The notes beneath the pieces were generated by a model that ran no database searches, was not told where the DNA came from, and was given only the letters and a program-made list of their open reading frames with translations. A stretch of DNA of 64,000 nt from [Actinomadura] parvosata subsp. kistnae (GTDB lineage: Bacteria; Actinomycetota; Actinomycetes; Streptosporangiales; Streptosporangiaceae). This document shows, in pieces, positions 33,875 to 42,386 of this stretch. How positions within the stretch are numbered: position 1 is the stretch's first letter; each line of letters starts with the position of its first letter. The stretch covers positions 62,001-126,000 of the forward strand of contig NZ_OOHJ01000021.1 in NCBI RefSeq assembly GCF_900323885.1. Reading direction: 5' to 3'. Made by a program: the position numbers and the translations under genes.

Positions 33875-34614
33875 CACCGGTACGCCTTCAGCGCGCCGCC
33901 ACCCGCCGCCACCGCGATCGCGACCATGATCCCCAGCGTAGCCGCGGACGGCGGGGCGCCGGCCCAGCCGTCCCTGATCGCCCGCACCACGGGCGCCATC
34001 GGCGTCAGGTCCCCGATCGCGCGCATCGAGCCCGACATCGTCTCGCGCGGGATGACCGCCCCCGACAGGAACACCATGGGGAAGAACAACCCGAGCCCGA
34101 TCACCGTCGCCGCCCGCCCGCTGGGGGCCAGCGCGCCCAGCAGGAGACCGATGGCGCCCAGGCTGAGCGCGCCGAGCAGCCAGGCCAGCAGCACGCCGGC
34201 CAGGCTCGCGGGGGCCGCCAGCCCGTACCCGGCGGCGCCGACGAGGACGATCAGGGCCGTCCCCGCCACCGCCAGCAGCATGTGGGCGATCCACTGCGCG
34301 CCGAACAGCATGGCGGGCGCGGCCGGGGTGGCACGCAGCCGCTTCAGTACGCGCCGCTCCCGGTACTGGGCGAGCGTGGCCGGCAGCACCACCAGCGCGG
34401 CCAGCCCGATGACGAACGCCGCCAGCATGGGCACGGTGGCGTCGACCGCCGGCACCCCGCCCGGCAGCGGCTTGTTCCCGCCGCGCAGCTTCACCCACAA
34501 CATGATCAGCGGGAAGGCCAGCGCGAAGAAGGCCGACATGGGGTCGCGCAGGCCCAGCTTGAGCTCGACGGCGACGACGTTGGCGAAACCCTTCATGCCC
34601 TTCATGCCCTTCAT
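33871..34614 (-). CDS. ABC-2 type transporter permease
   Basis: 247 residues, six membrane segments (for example VPMLAAFVIGLAALVVLPATL, MLLAVAGTALIVLVGAAGYGL, LLGALSLGAIGLLLGALA, TVIGLGLFFPMVFLSGAVIP) and the ABC-2 signature region SGSMRAIGDLTPMAPVVRAIRDGW. The first codons repeat ATGAAGGGC three times (MKGMKGMKG), so three in-frame starts are possible; the first has AAGGAA upstream. It pairs with the ATPase 2 bp before it. Of the drug/lipid exporter type usually found with DesK-like two-component genes. Confidence 0.9.
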   Translation of the reverse strand: MKGMKGMKGFANVVAVELKLGLRDPMSAFFALAFPLIMLWVKLRGGNKPLPGGVPAVDATVPMLAAFVIGLAALVVLPATLAQYRERRVLKRLRATPAAPAMLFGAQWIAHMLLAVAGTALIVLVGAAGYGLAAPASLAGVLLAWLLGALSLGAIGLLLGALAPSGRAATVIGLGLFFPMVFLSGAVIPRETMSGSMRAIGDLTPMAPVVRAIRDGWAGAPPSAATLGIMVAIAVAAGGGALKAYRW

Positions 34615-34616
34615 GG

Positions 34617-35336
34617 TCAGTTCCTTCCGGTGAGGGCGAAATAGGCGTCCTCCAGCGAGGCGGTGCCGGCGCCGGCCTGCCCGATCAGCTCGCGGGGGCT
34701 GCCCTGGGCGGTCACGCGCCCGCCGTCGATGATGGCGACGCGGTCGCAGAGCGCCTCCGCCTCGTCCATGAAGTGCGTGACGATGACGACCGTCACGCCG
34801 CGCTCGCGCATCGTCCGGATGAGAGCCCAGGTGGAGCGGCGGGCGTCCGGGTCCAGGCCCGTGGTCAGCTCGTCCAGCAGGACCACCTCGGGCCTGCCCA
34901 CCAGGGCCAGGGCGATGAACAGCCGCTGCTTCCACCCCCCGGACAACCCGGCGAACCGGTCACCCTTCCTGCCCGCCAGGCCCCATTCGTCCATGAGCGC
35001 CCGCCAGTCGGCTGGGTCGTCGTAGAAGGAGGCGTACATCTTCAGCGCCTCACCGACCTTGATCGCGTCGGGCAGCGCCGCCTCCTGGAGCTGCGCGCCG
35101 ATGCGCTGCTGGAGCGCGCGCCGGTCGCCGCCGTGCGGGTCCAGGCCCAGCACCCGTACGGTGCCGCCGTCGGGACGCCGCAGCCCCGACACGCACTCCA
35201 CGACGGACGTCTTGCCGGCGCCGTTGGGGCCGGCGATCCCGAAGATCTCGCCGCGCTCCACCGTGAGGGAGACGCCGTTGACGGCCTGGTGGCCCTTGTA
35301 GCTCTTGCGCAGGTCGTTGACCTCGATGACTGCCAT
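34617..35336 (-). CDS. ABC transporter ATPase (DrrA/NatA-like)
   Basis: 239 residues, a complete nucleotide-binding domain: Walker A GPNGAGKTSVVE, signature LSGGWKQRLFIALAL, Walker B VVLLDELTTGLDPDARR and the His of VTHFMDEAEALCDRV. Note Trp in the signature and Glu-Leu instead of Glu-Pro after Walker B. It is of normal length, unlike the repeat-bearing ATPase at 20344. First gene of the operon with permease, kinase and regulator; the promoter holds a palindrome shared with the operon at 2306. Confidence 0.93.
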   Translation of the reverse strand: MAVIEVNDLRKSYKGHQAVNGVSLTVERGEIFGIAGPNGAGKTSVVECVSGLRRPDGGTVRVLGLDPHGGDRRALQQRIGAQLQEAALPDAIKVGEALKMYASFYDDPADWRALMDEWGLAGRKGDRFAGLSGGWKQRLFIALALVGRPEVVLLDELTTGLDPDARRSTWALIRTMRERGVTVVIVTHFMDEAEALCDRVAIIDGGRVTAQGSPRELIGQAGAGTASLEDAYFALTGRN

Positions 35337-35370
35337 GCATCGAGGATCTTCGCCCCGGCCCTGCCCCGAT

Positions 35371-35388
35371 ATCCACCGATCGGTTGAC
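35371..35388. promoter_or_regulatory. Operator candidate, near copy of the 2221-2238 palindrome
   Basis: ATCCACCGATCGGTTGAC keeps 16 of 18 positions of ATCAACCGATCGGTTGAT found before the two-component operon at 2.3 kb. The centre lies about 43 bp before the ATPase start codon. The two operons encode response regulators with almost identical recognition helices, which supports a shared or cross-recognised site. Confidence 0.65.
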
Positions 35389-35400
35389 CCCCTGCCGCGG

Positions 35401-36393
35401 CTACGAGAGGCGGTGGATCACGTCCGTCCACACCCAGATGCCGCGGCCGTCGGCCGCCGGGCCCATCGCCTCCAGCAGCCCGAGCCCGCGCGGCGCCTTG
35501 ACCCGCTGCCACGCGCCCGCCCTGAGCACCAGCTCGGGCCGGCGGTCGGAGCCGAACCAGACGGCGCCGGCCGCGTCGGCGACCACGTGTTCCAGCCGGT
35601 CCAGCTCGACCGGCAGGTCCACGCGCCGCCACTGCCCGCCGTCCCAGTGCAGGGCGAGGGTCTTCAGCGTGCTGTACACGTGGCCGACGCACTTGGCGGC
35701 GTGCGAGCGGACCTCGGCCGCCGCCCAGACGTCGCCGGCGGCGTCCGCCGCCCAGTCGGTGATCTCGACGGCCGGTTCCGTCCACTTGGTGCCGCACGTG
35801 CCCGAGATGCCGCCCTTGGGGGTCGGGGGCAGCTTCCCGCCGGGCAGCGGCGTCTCCTCCCACCGGCCGCCGTCCCAGTGCAGGGGGACGCGGCGGTCGG
35901 CGCTCAGCGCCCAGACTCCTTCACTCGTGGCGAGCAGCCGGGCGACGGCGCGCGGCGTGTCCTGCCGGTGCCATGCCGCTCCGTCCCAGCGCCAGGTCCG
36001 CCCGCCCGCACCCGCCACCCACACCTCGCCGGCCGAACTTCCGGTGGCGTCCACGAGGCGGCCCGCCTTCCGGATCGGGTGGTCCTTCCAGGTCGTGCCG
36101 GAGATCCGCCAGGCGTGGATCACGCCGTCCTTGCCGGCGAACGCCCAGGAGCGGCTGATCCGGGCGTTCTTGCCGCTCGCGAAAGCGGCGGGGGTCTTCG
36201 TGGTACGCCAGGCGCGGCCCGTCCAGTGCATCATGCGCCAGATGGGGCGCTTCTCCCAGTCGAGGGCGATGGCCAGCCGGCCGTCGATCTCGTGATCCTT
36301 CGTCAGGAAGGCGGGGCTGTCGGCGGGGACCTTCCTCCATTGAGGGGCGGGGGTGACGGCCAGGGACAGCGCGAGGACGACGTTGAGGATCAT
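35401..36393 (-). CDS. Exported WD-like/beta-propeller-type protein of unknown function
   Basis: 330 residues from ATG 36393. The first 17 residues (ILNVVLALSLAVTPAP) are a short signal peptide. The rest repeats a motif of roughly 40-50 residues ending in W-x-W or HWDGG-x-W: RPIWRMMHWTGRAWR, TWRWDGAAWHRQ, PLHWDGGRWEE, ALHWDGGQWRRV, alternating with GEVWVAG, GDVWAAAEV, GAVWFGSD. This suggests a propeller of Trp-rich blades. CACAAT 7 nt before the ATG suggests a leaderless mRNA. It lies upstream of the ABC operon on the same strand, 64 bp away. Confidence 0.75.
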   Translation of the reverse strand: MILNVVLALSLAVTPAPQWRKVPADSPAFLTKDHEIDGRLAIALDWEKRPIWRMMHWTGRAWRTTKTPAAFASGKNARISRSWAFAGKDGVIHAWRISGTTWKDHPIRKAGRLVDATGSSAGEVWVAGAGGRTWRWDGAAWHRQDTPRAVARLLATSEGVWALSADRRVPLHWDGGRWEETPLPGGKLPPTPKGGISGTCGTKWTEPAVEITDWAADAAGDVWAAAEVRSHAAKCVGHVYSTLKTLALHWDGGQWRRVDLPVELDRLEHVVADAAGAVWFGSDRRPELVLRAGAWQRVKAPRGLGLLEAMGPAADGRGIWVWTDVIHRLS

Positions 36394-36534
36394 GATCCCT
36401 ATTGTGGGACGAACGTGGATCGGATGGGTGCGGCCAGGTCGATCCGGTGCCGCTTGGCCCACGCCGCCACCGACGCCGACACCGACGCCGCCACCGGCGA
36501 AGCCTGAGGCGCCCCGGCCGGGAGTTCCAGGCCG

Positions 36535-37122
36535 TCACCGGTGGTGGATGCGGTAGCGCAGGTGGGTGACGTGCTGGGTGGGGTCCTTGGTCGGCGGTGT
36601 GGTCAGGCGGCGGATCAGGTCGAGCTCGATGCGTTCGGCGGGCAGGTTGTCGAAGAGCCGGCGTCCCTGTCCGAGCAGGACCGGCACGACGTGGAGTTCG
36701 AGCTCGTCGAGCTGCCCCACCCGCAGCAAAGCCTGGGCGGCCCCGGCGCCGTGCACCATCACCTCGCCGTCCCCGGCGGCGGCGCGGGCCTGGGTGGCGC
36801 AGTCGTGGGCGTCGGTGACGTAGCGGACGGTGCCTGGCGGGGGTTCGTCCGGGATGGCGTGGGTCAGGATGAAGATGGGGACGCCGTTGTGGTGGTCGCC
36901 CTGCCAGCGGCCGGCGTGTTCGTAGGTGCGGCGGCCGGCGATGACGGCGCGGGTGGCCAGTACCTCGCTGTAGACCTGCCCGCTGGGGCCGGGGGCGTGG
37001 CGCTGGTCGAGCCAGTTGAAGAGCCGGAATCCGCCGACGCCCATGGGGTCGTCCGGGCTGTCGTGCGGGCCGGTGACGTAGCCGTCCAGGGAGATGGTCA
37101 TGTAGAGGCGGATGATCGCCAT
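36535..37122 (-). CDS. Dihydrofolate-reductase-like (RibD C-terminal) protein
   Basis: 195 residues, ATG 37122. The RibD_C fold shows IIRLYMTISLDGYVTGP, AVIAGRRTYEHAGRW, VPIFILTHAIPDEPP, VMVHGAGAAQALLRVGQLDELELHVVPVLLGQGRRLF. Such stand-alone proteins are NADPH-dependent reductases of unknown substrate. It lies 5 bp after a paralogue of similar size, so the pair arose by tandem duplication and is one operon; the two proteins have clearly diverged. Confidence 0.87.
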   Translation of the reverse strand: MAIIRLYMTISLDGYVTGPHDSPDDPMGVGGFRLFNWLDQRHAPGPSGQVYSEVLATRAVIAGRRTYEHAGRWQGDHHNGVPIFILTHAIPDEPPPGTVRYVTDAHDCATQARAAAGDGEVMVHGAGAAQALLRVGQLDELELHVVPVLLGQGRRLFDNLPAERIELDLIRRLTTPPTKDPTQHVTHLRYRIHHR

Positions 37123-37127
37123 GGCCG

Positions 37128-37730
37128 TCAGTTCTCCGTTCTGACGCGGTAGCGCAGGTGTGTCACGCCTGGTTCGTCCGCGGCGTGCAGGAGCTCGAGC
37201 TCGATGTGGTGGGGCGGCATGTCGTCGAAGAGCCGTTCGCCCCGTCCGAGCAGGACGGGGATCAGGTGGATCCGCAGTTCGTCGAGGACGCCGGCGGCGA
37301 GTGCCAGCCGGGCGGTGCGGGCTCCGTGAACCAGGACGTCCTTGCCGCCGGCCGCGTTCCTGGCCAGGTTCGTCGCGGTCGTCACGTCGCTGACATAGGT
37401 GACTCCCGGCCATTCCAGCTCGGGATCCGGTCGGCGGCGGCTCAGGACGAAGATCGGCACGCCGTCGTGGTGGTCGCCGCCCCAGCCGCCGGCCAGCTCG
37501 AACGTTCGTCGTCCGACGACGACGGCTTCGGTGGCCATGGCCTCGTCCATGATCTCGCGGCTGGCGCCCGTCAGGTGGTCGAGGTCCTTTCTGCGGTCGG
37601 CGTCGGCGTCCGGCAGGACCCACTCGTGCAGCCGGTGCCCTTCGTCGCCGAGCCCGTTGCCTGGGGCCGCGTTCGGGCCGGCGATGAATCCGTCCACCGA
37701 CATCGACATGTACAGCACGGTCCTGCTCAC
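37128..37730 (-). CDS. Dihydrofolate-reductase-like (RibD C-terminal) protein, paralogue
   Basis: 200 residues. Same fold as its neighbour: TVLYMSMSVDGFIAGPN, AVVVGRRTFELAGGWGGDHHDGVPIFVLSR, DVLVHGARTARLALAAGVLDELRIHLIPVLLGRGERLFDDMP. The GDHHDGVPIFVL segment is shared almost exactly with the paralogue (GDHHNGVPIFIL). First gene of the pair; 120 bp separate it from the SDR gene on the same strand. Confidence 0.87.
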   Translation of the reverse strand: MSRTVLYMSMSVDGFIAGPNAAPGNGLGDEGHRLHEWVLPDADADRRKDLDHLTGASREIMDEAMATEAVVVGRRTFELAGGWGGDHHDGVPIFVLSRRRPDPELEWPGVTYVSDVTTATNLARNAAGGKDVLVHGARTARLALAAGVLDELRIHLIPVLLGRGERLFDDMPPHHIELELLHAADEPGVTHLRYRVRTEN

Positions 37731-37850
37731 GTTCGTGGTCCTTTCGGTGCGTCCGGCGGGGAGCCGACCAGTGCCGGTCCGGGGGGTCCATGCGCCGTCC
37801 GTCCGTACGAACGTCGGCGCCTCTCGGGTGACCGGCTTGCCGAGTCCGAC

Positions 37851-38828
37851 TCACTCCTCGCGGGGGCGCATGTCAGGAAAGACGGCGGCCAGGGTCGGGC
37901 TGTCGGGCCGGTACAGGTCCAGCGGGTCGGCGCGCATCGCCGCGTCGAGGGCTCGGGCGTCGTCACCGACCAGGATGCGCCACGTGCCGGCGCGTACGCC
38001 GTCGAGGATGACGGTCGCGGCGTCGGCGGCCGACAGCGGCGCCCTGTCCCGGAACCACTCACCCATGCTCTTGACCGCGGCCCGGACCTCCGCATCGCTC
38101 AACCGGTCGGCGGGAACGCCCGCGACGACGGCGGCGCGCTCACGGGCTTCCGCGAGCTCCGCGGCGGTCATGTCGTCAGGATCGGGGTGGCCGTGGATCC
38201 GGCGGGAGTTGATCACGATCTCGGTGCCGACGTGCCCCGGCATCACCAGCGCGACCTGGACGTGCGGCGCGTTGATCCGCAGGTCCGTCAGCATCGCCTC
38301 GGAGAAGCCCTTCACGGCGAACTTGGCGGCACTGTACGCGCTCATCGGCATACCGGGACCGGCCGCCCAGAACCCGTTGACACTGCTGGTGTTGACCAGC
38401 CACCCCTCGTCACTGGCGACCAGGAGCGGCATGAACGCGCGCGTGCAGTTGTACACCCCGCCCCAGCAGACGCTGAACGTCCGCTCCCACTCGGCTCGCG
38501 AGCTGGTGAAGAAGCTGGCGCCACCGCCGATGCCGGCGTTGTTGAACAGCAGGTTGATGTGGCCGGTCCGGTGCCGCTCGACCACCTCGTCGCGGAACCT
38601 CGTCACCTGAGCCTCGTCCGACACGTCGCAGCGGTGGGTGGTGACCCGCACCTCGCCGCCGCCGGGTGCGGCTTTGGCGGCCCGCTCGGCGGTGCCGGCC
38701 AGCCCGGCCTCGTCGAGGTCGCACGCGGCGACCGAGCAGCCTTCGGCGGCCAGCTGAACGACCAGCTCGCGGCCTATGCCGGCGCCGCCTCCGGTGACGA
38801 CGGCCATCTTTCCCGTGAACGATTCCAT
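37851..38828 (-). CDS. Short-chain dehydrogenase/reductase
   Basis: 325 residues from ATG 38828. Classical SDR: GGGAGIGRE (NAD(P) binding), CDLDEAGL, NNAGIGGGASF, NTSSVNGFWA (Ser), YSAAK (Tyr/Lys), and MPGHVGTEIV. An extra C-terminal part of about 70 residues (SMGEWFRDRAPLSAADAATVILDGVRAGTWRILVGDDARALD) is common in actinobacterial SDRs. An acidic residue in ACDLDE suggests NAD preference. The substrate is unknown. Confidence 0.9.
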   Translation of the reverse strand: MESFTGKMAVVTGGGAGIGRELVVQLAAEGCSVAACDLDEAGLAGTAERAAKAAPGGGEVRVTTHRCDVSDEAQVTRFRDEVVERHRTGHINLLFNNAGIGGGASFFTSSRAEWERTFSVCWGGVYNCTRAFMPLLVASDEGWLVNTSSVNGFWAAGPGMPMSAYSAAKFAVKGFSEAMLTDLRINAPHVQVALVMPGHVGTEIVINSRRIHGHPDPDDMTAAELAEARERAAVVAGVPADRLSDAEVRAAVKSMGEWFRDRAPLSAADAATVILDGVRAGTWRILVGDDARALDAAMRADPLDLYRPDSPTLAAVFPDMRPREE

Positions 38829-38941
38829 CGCTGGACCCCTCCGTCGCTGACCACCCTCGCACGTACCGGGGCGGGCATCAACGCCTGGCCCGCCGCGCGA
38901 CACCCGCCTCGGGTCAGGACGCTGCGCCGGCTATGGCGCGG

Positions 38942-39238
38942 TCACAGCAGGAAGGCCAGGCGCTCGTCCGCCATGCCGGGCGCGATGTCGATGATGTCGG
39001 CGCTGACGACGTTCTCGGCCACGAACGGGTCGTCCTGGAGGCGTTCGTCGAGTTCCTCGCGTGAGGTGCGGTGGGCCAGGATCGCGCCGCCGAGGCCCGG
39101 CCGGATGCTGCCGGTCAGGAGGAACACGCCGTCGTCCAGGCCGCGTCTGATCCATTCCTGGTGGCCGCTCATGTGCTGCTGGGCGGCGTCCTTGTTGTCG
39201 GAGAATCGCAGCAGGACCACGAACATGGGGTTTCTCAT
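38942..39238 (-). CDS. YciI-like protein
   Basis: 98 residues, start ATG 39238 overlapping the TetR stop by 4 bp. A ferredoxin-like small domain: FVVLLRFSDNKDAAQQHMSGHQEWIRRGLDDGVFLLTG, IRPGLGGAILAH and DPFVAENVVSADIIDI, with the His-Asp type pair of the YciI/YCII fold. The function of this family is mostly unknown. Its position as second gene of a self-regulated TetR operon suggests a role in response to a small molecule. Confidence 0.85.
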   Translation of the reverse strand: MRNPMFVVLLRFSDNKDAAQQHMSGHQEWIRRGLDDGVFLLTGSIRPGLGGAILAHRTSREELDERLQDDPFVAENVVSADIIDIAPGMADERLAFLL

Positions 39239-39801
39239 TTCTCGTAGGTGCTCAGCCAGTCGCGCATCCGGCTGACTTCGCGCCGGACGAATTCCTCGTC
39301 CGCGAAAGCGTGGGACAGGACGGCGACGCCCTGGCTGAAGGCGAGGACGTGCATGGCGAGTTCGTCGGCTTGGTCGGCGTGTCCGAGCTCGGTGAATTGT
39401 TCGCGTAGCCAGTCGCGGAACAGGGTGAACAGTTCCCGGGCTTGGCCGCGCATGGTGTGGCCGAGTTTGGCGAGCTCGGTGTTGAGGGTGCCGACGGGGC
39501 AGCCGTACTGCTGGATGTCGGGGCCGTTGGTCAGGACGATCTCGACGAAGCGCAGGATGCGGCCGCTGGGGGTGGGGTGTTCGTTCTCCCATTGCCGCAG
39601 CATGTGGCGGGTGCCGGCGAGCCGGGTGGCGATGACCGCGTCCAGGATCGCGTCCTTGGATTTGAAGTGGTAGTAGAAGTTGCCGCGTGACAGGCCGACT
39701 GCGGCGGCGATGTCGGCGAACGAGGTGTGCTCGTATCCGCGCTGGTAGAACAGCCGGTCGGCTGCTTCGACGATGTGTTCGCGAGTCGCCGCGCCATTCA
39801 T
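39235..39801 (-). CDS. TetR-family regulator
   Basis: 188 residues, AAGGAGGAG before the ATG. The HTH is TREHIVEAADRLFYQRGYEHTSFADIAAAVGLSRGNFYYHFKSKDAIL, of the type often seen with electrophile-sensing TetR proteins; a Cys is present in QQYGCPVGTL, a conserved position in that group. Two 18-bp CTAGGAC dyads lie directly upstream (39821-39863), so the gene probably represses itself and the YciI gene. Confidence 0.92.
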   Translation of the reverse strand: MNGAATREHIVEAADRLFYQRGYEHTSFADIAAAVGLSRGNFYYHFKSKDAILDAVIATRLAGTRHMLRQWENEHPTPSGRILRFVEIVLTNGPDIQQYGCPVGTLNTELAKLGHTMRGQARELFTLFRDWLREQFTELGHADQADELAMHVLAFSQGVAVLSHAFADEEFVRREVSRMRDWLSTYEK

Positions 39802-39820
39802 CCGCTCCTCCTTCGCCCCG

Positions 39821-39863
39821 CTAGGACGCTTGACCTAGCGGGACTCTAGGACGGTTGTCCTAG
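39821..39863. promoter_or_regulatory. Two 18-bp TetR operators
   Basis: CTAGGACGGTTGTCCTAG (39846-39863) is a perfect palindrome with 7-bp arms and a 4-bp centre; CTAGGACGCTTGACCTAG (39821-39838) is the same dyad with one mismatch. The copies are 25 bp apart and begin 20 bp before the TetR ATG. Their length and geometry are typical for TetR dimers. Confidence 0.8.
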
Positions 39864-40014
39864 CACCGTCAAGCCGGGTCCAGGGCTTGCTCGTCCGGGT
39901 GCGGCAGGCCCTCCGGGGCGCTCTTCTCTGCGGTGGTGAGGGGCCGTTCGCGAGGGCGGCGGTGTTGATCGTTGTGCGATTGTCGGGACGGGGTGATAGA
40001 GATTCGGGGTGACG

Positions 40015-40803
40015 ATGACACTCGAGTTCCCCGCTCTGCTGCGACTGATCGACGAACGGTCGACCGCCTTCCGCGCCGCGGTCGCCGCCGCGTCCAGCCT
40101 CGACGCGCAGGTGCCGACCTGCCCGGAGTGGACGCTGTTCGATCTGGCGCAGCACATCGGCGAGGGGCGCCGAGACTGGGCCGCCACCGTCGCCGCGGGG
40201 CCCGCTGAGGCCAAGTCGGCGGCGGAGGGCGCCCCGGCTGCGCCTCGGGAGCGCGAGGCGCTGCTGGCCTGGCTGGCGGAGTCCACGGACCAATTGGTGG
40301 AGGCGTTGAGGAAGGCCGGCCCGGATCGCGGTTGCTGGACGTGGTGGGACACATCGCAGTCGCCGCCGACCTGCGGTACCGTGGCTCGGCACCAGCTCCA
40401 GCAGATGGCGGTGCACACCTACGACGCCCAGATCACCGTGGGCGCCCCGCAGCCGCTGCCGGCCGAGGTGGCCCTCGACGGTGTCGAGGAGTTCCTGTTC
40501 ACCTGCGTCGCGACGACGAGTGCCTGGCCGCACCGGCCCGCTGCCATCGACTTCCACGCCTCCGAGGGCCGCTCCTGGCGCCTGTCGCTCTCCGCCGACG
40601 GCGCGCGGACCACCCGCCTCCCCGGGCCCGACGCCATCCCGGCCGCCGCCGGGCAGGAGGCGGACGTGGCCTACGCCTCCGCCCGGGGCACGGCCGGCGA
40701 ACTGGTTCTCATGCTGTACAACCGCATCCCGTTCGACTCCCTGAAGCTCGACGGCGACCGGCGTCTCTTCGACCAGCTCAGCGCCTGGGACCCGGCCGAG
40801 TAG
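40015..40803 (+). CDS. Maleylpyruvate isomerase-like, mycothiol-dependent (MDMPI) family protein
   Basis: 262 residues from ATG 40015; a GTG two codons earlier is possible. The N-terminal MDMPI/DinB domain is seen: FPALLRLIDERSTAF, VPTCPEWTLFDLAQHIGEGRRDW with the metal His, and VARHQLQQMAVHTYDAQITVG with the second His/Asp pair. The C-terminal SCP2-like part ends ELVLMLYNRIPFDSLKLDGD. Such proteins use mycothiol, which supports an actinobacterial origin. The actual substrate is unknown. Confidence 0.85.
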   Translation: MTLEFPALLRLIDERSTAFRAAVAAASSLDAQVPTCPEWTLFDLAQHIGEGRRDWAATVAAGPAEAKSAAEGAPAAPREREALLAWLAESTDQLVEALRKAGPDRGCWTWWDTSQSPPTCGTVARHQLQQMAVHTYDAQITVGAPQPLPAEVALDGVEEFLFTCVATTSAWPHRPAAIDFHASEGRSWRLSLSADGARTTRLPGPDAIPAAAGQEADVAYASARGTAGELVLMLYNRIPFDSLKLDGDRRLFDQLSAWDPAE

Positions 40804-40900
40804 GACGTGACGGCGCACCCCCGGGGCCAACGGCTGAACCGCGCCGTAAGGGAGGCCGTGGTTCCGTGTGCGGCCGTCCCCGAGGGTGCGGACGCGGCCG

Positions 40901-41149
40901 TCAGCCGGGGGAGCGGCGCCGAGCCTGCCGTTGCTCGGCGATGACCGTGAAGGCGGCGCGCAGCCGCGCACGTTGCTCGGCCAGGGTGCGGCAGAGCTCC
41001 TGGGCGATGGCGGCGTTGCGCCGGCTGTCGGCCCGGATGTCGGCCGCCCGGAGCGCCACCTCCCGGGCGATGGCGCGCACCTCCGCGAGCCGGCGTGAGT
41101 GCCGGGCGCCGCCGGTGTCCGTACGCGCTGCGAGGTCGTCCACGCCCAT
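40901..41149 (-). CDS. Small helical protein of unknown function
   Basis: 82 residues from ATG 41149 with AGGCAG upstream. Residues 20-75 are a run of Ala, Arg and Glu-rich helices (SRRLAEVRAIAREVALRAADI, QELCRTLAEQRARLRAAF) that could form a coiled coil. No domain recognised. It is read toward the MDMPI gene and is followed, upstream, by a 172-bp gap without a gene before the AraC gene. Confidence 0.5.
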   Translation of the reverse strand: MGVDDLAARTDTGGARHSRRLAEVRAIAREVALRAADIRADSRRNAAIAQELCRTLAEQRARLRAAFTVIAEQRQARRRSPG

Positions 41150-41321
41150 CACTGCCTCCCTCGGACGGGCAAGATCGGAGGCGACGGTGCGAGTGCCGCT
41201 CCATCCGCCTCTGGGTCTCCACCATGGCTGCGCGTCGCCGCGCCGATCAGCCATCGAAGCGAAGGATCACCCGCCGTCGTCATCCGAAAAACGAAACTCC
41301 GGACCCGATCCGCGGGCCGGC

Positions 41322-42266
41322 TCACGTGCGCAGGGTGCGGCTGGGCGGTCTGCCGTAGGTCTGTTGGTAGACGGCGGCGAAGTGACCCGGGTGGAAGAAG
41401 CCCCACCGGGCCGCCACCGCGGTGACGGTGGTGCCGTCACCCCAGGTGGCCGCGCACAGCTGCTCGTGGGCGCGTTCCAGCCGTACGCGGCGCAGGTAGG
41501 CCATGGGGGTGGTGCGGACGTGGCGGCGGAAGGCGAGCTGGACGGCGCGCACGGTGACGTGGGCGGCGCGGGCGATGTCGAGGGCGGTGATGTCGAGGTC
41601 GGCGTTGGCGTCGATGAACGCCATCGCGCGGGCCAGGGTGGTTTGGGTGGCGTCGACGCGGTCCTGGTGGTGCGGCTCGCTGAGCCAGGCGGTGGGGAAC
41701 GTGGCCAGCAGATGGGCGGCCAGCAGCCGGGTGGCCGCGCCGGCCAGCAACGGCCGGGCCATGGTCTCGGGGTCGGCGCTCAGGCTCGCGGCGACGTAGT
41801 CGGCCGCCTGCAGCCAGCCCCGGGCCGCGGCGGGGCCGATGGGACGCAAGGAGGAGAACCGCAGCGGGGGCAGGGGATCGTCGGGCCGGTTGCGGGCCAC
41901 CTCGGCGACGGCCTGCGGCGGGATCAGCACGGCGGTGTGCCGGATGGAGGCCAGCCGGGTGTGGTAGGGCCGGCCGGGATGCGCATGGAGGGAGATGTCG
42001 CCGGGGCCGAGGCGTTCGTCGAGGTCGAGGTCGGTGCGCACGCCCCGGTGCACCCGTACGACGATGAGGGCGGGGAAGGGGTCGGCGTGGTACTCGGTGG
42101 TCGCGGTGTGGTCGATGGTGTTGAAATACAGCGGGCCCTGCCCGAGCCGGGTGTGCCGGAACCGGTAGCCGGCGCGGCCGGCGCTCATCTTCACGGGAGC
42201 GCCGTACGTGGCGGCCAGGAACGCCGCGGTGCGCTCGGGATCAGTGCTGTCGAACACGACCTGCAA
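41322..42266 (-). CDS. AraC-family transcriptional regulator
   Basis: 314 residues. The N-terminal ligand domain (about 170 residues, FRHTRLGQGPLYFNTIDHTATTEY, LGPGDISLHAHPGRPY) is of the AraC_binding_2/cupin type. Two HTH motifs form the C-terminus: ITALDIARAAHVTVRAVQLAFRRHVRTTPMAYLRRVRLERAH and VTAVAARWGFFHPGHFAAVYQQTYGRPP. Stands alone between a small gene and the sulfotransferase; its target is not evident. Confidence 0.9.
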   Translation of the reverse strand: MQVVFDSTDPERTAAFLAATYGAPVKMSAGRAGYRFRHTRLGQGPLYFNTIDHTATTEYHADPFPALIVVRVHRGVRTDLDLDERLGPGDISLHAHPGRPYHTRLASIRHTAVLIPPQAVAEVARNRPDDPLPPLRFSSLRPIGPAAARGWLQAADYVAASLSADPETMARPLLAGAATRLLAAHLLATFPTAWLSEPHHQDRVDATQTTLARAMAFIDANADLDITALDIARAAHVTVRAVQLAFRRHVRTTPMAYLRRVRLERAHEQLCAATWGDGTTVTAVAARWGFFHPGHFAAVYQQTYGRPPSRTLRT

Positions 42267-42386
42267 GCGGCTCCACCTCTGTCGCGGTTCGTTTCCAGCT
42301 TGTCACGCCACGCCGGGACGCGGAAGACGGCCCTCCCGTCCCGCGAGCGGCCGCCGCCACCGGGACCGGGGCGGCGGCCAGGGGGC

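Noticed and set aside
37158..39275. 705-codon plus-strand frame
   Set aside because: Shadow of the reductase, SDR and YciI genes on the minus strand; no recognisable domain.
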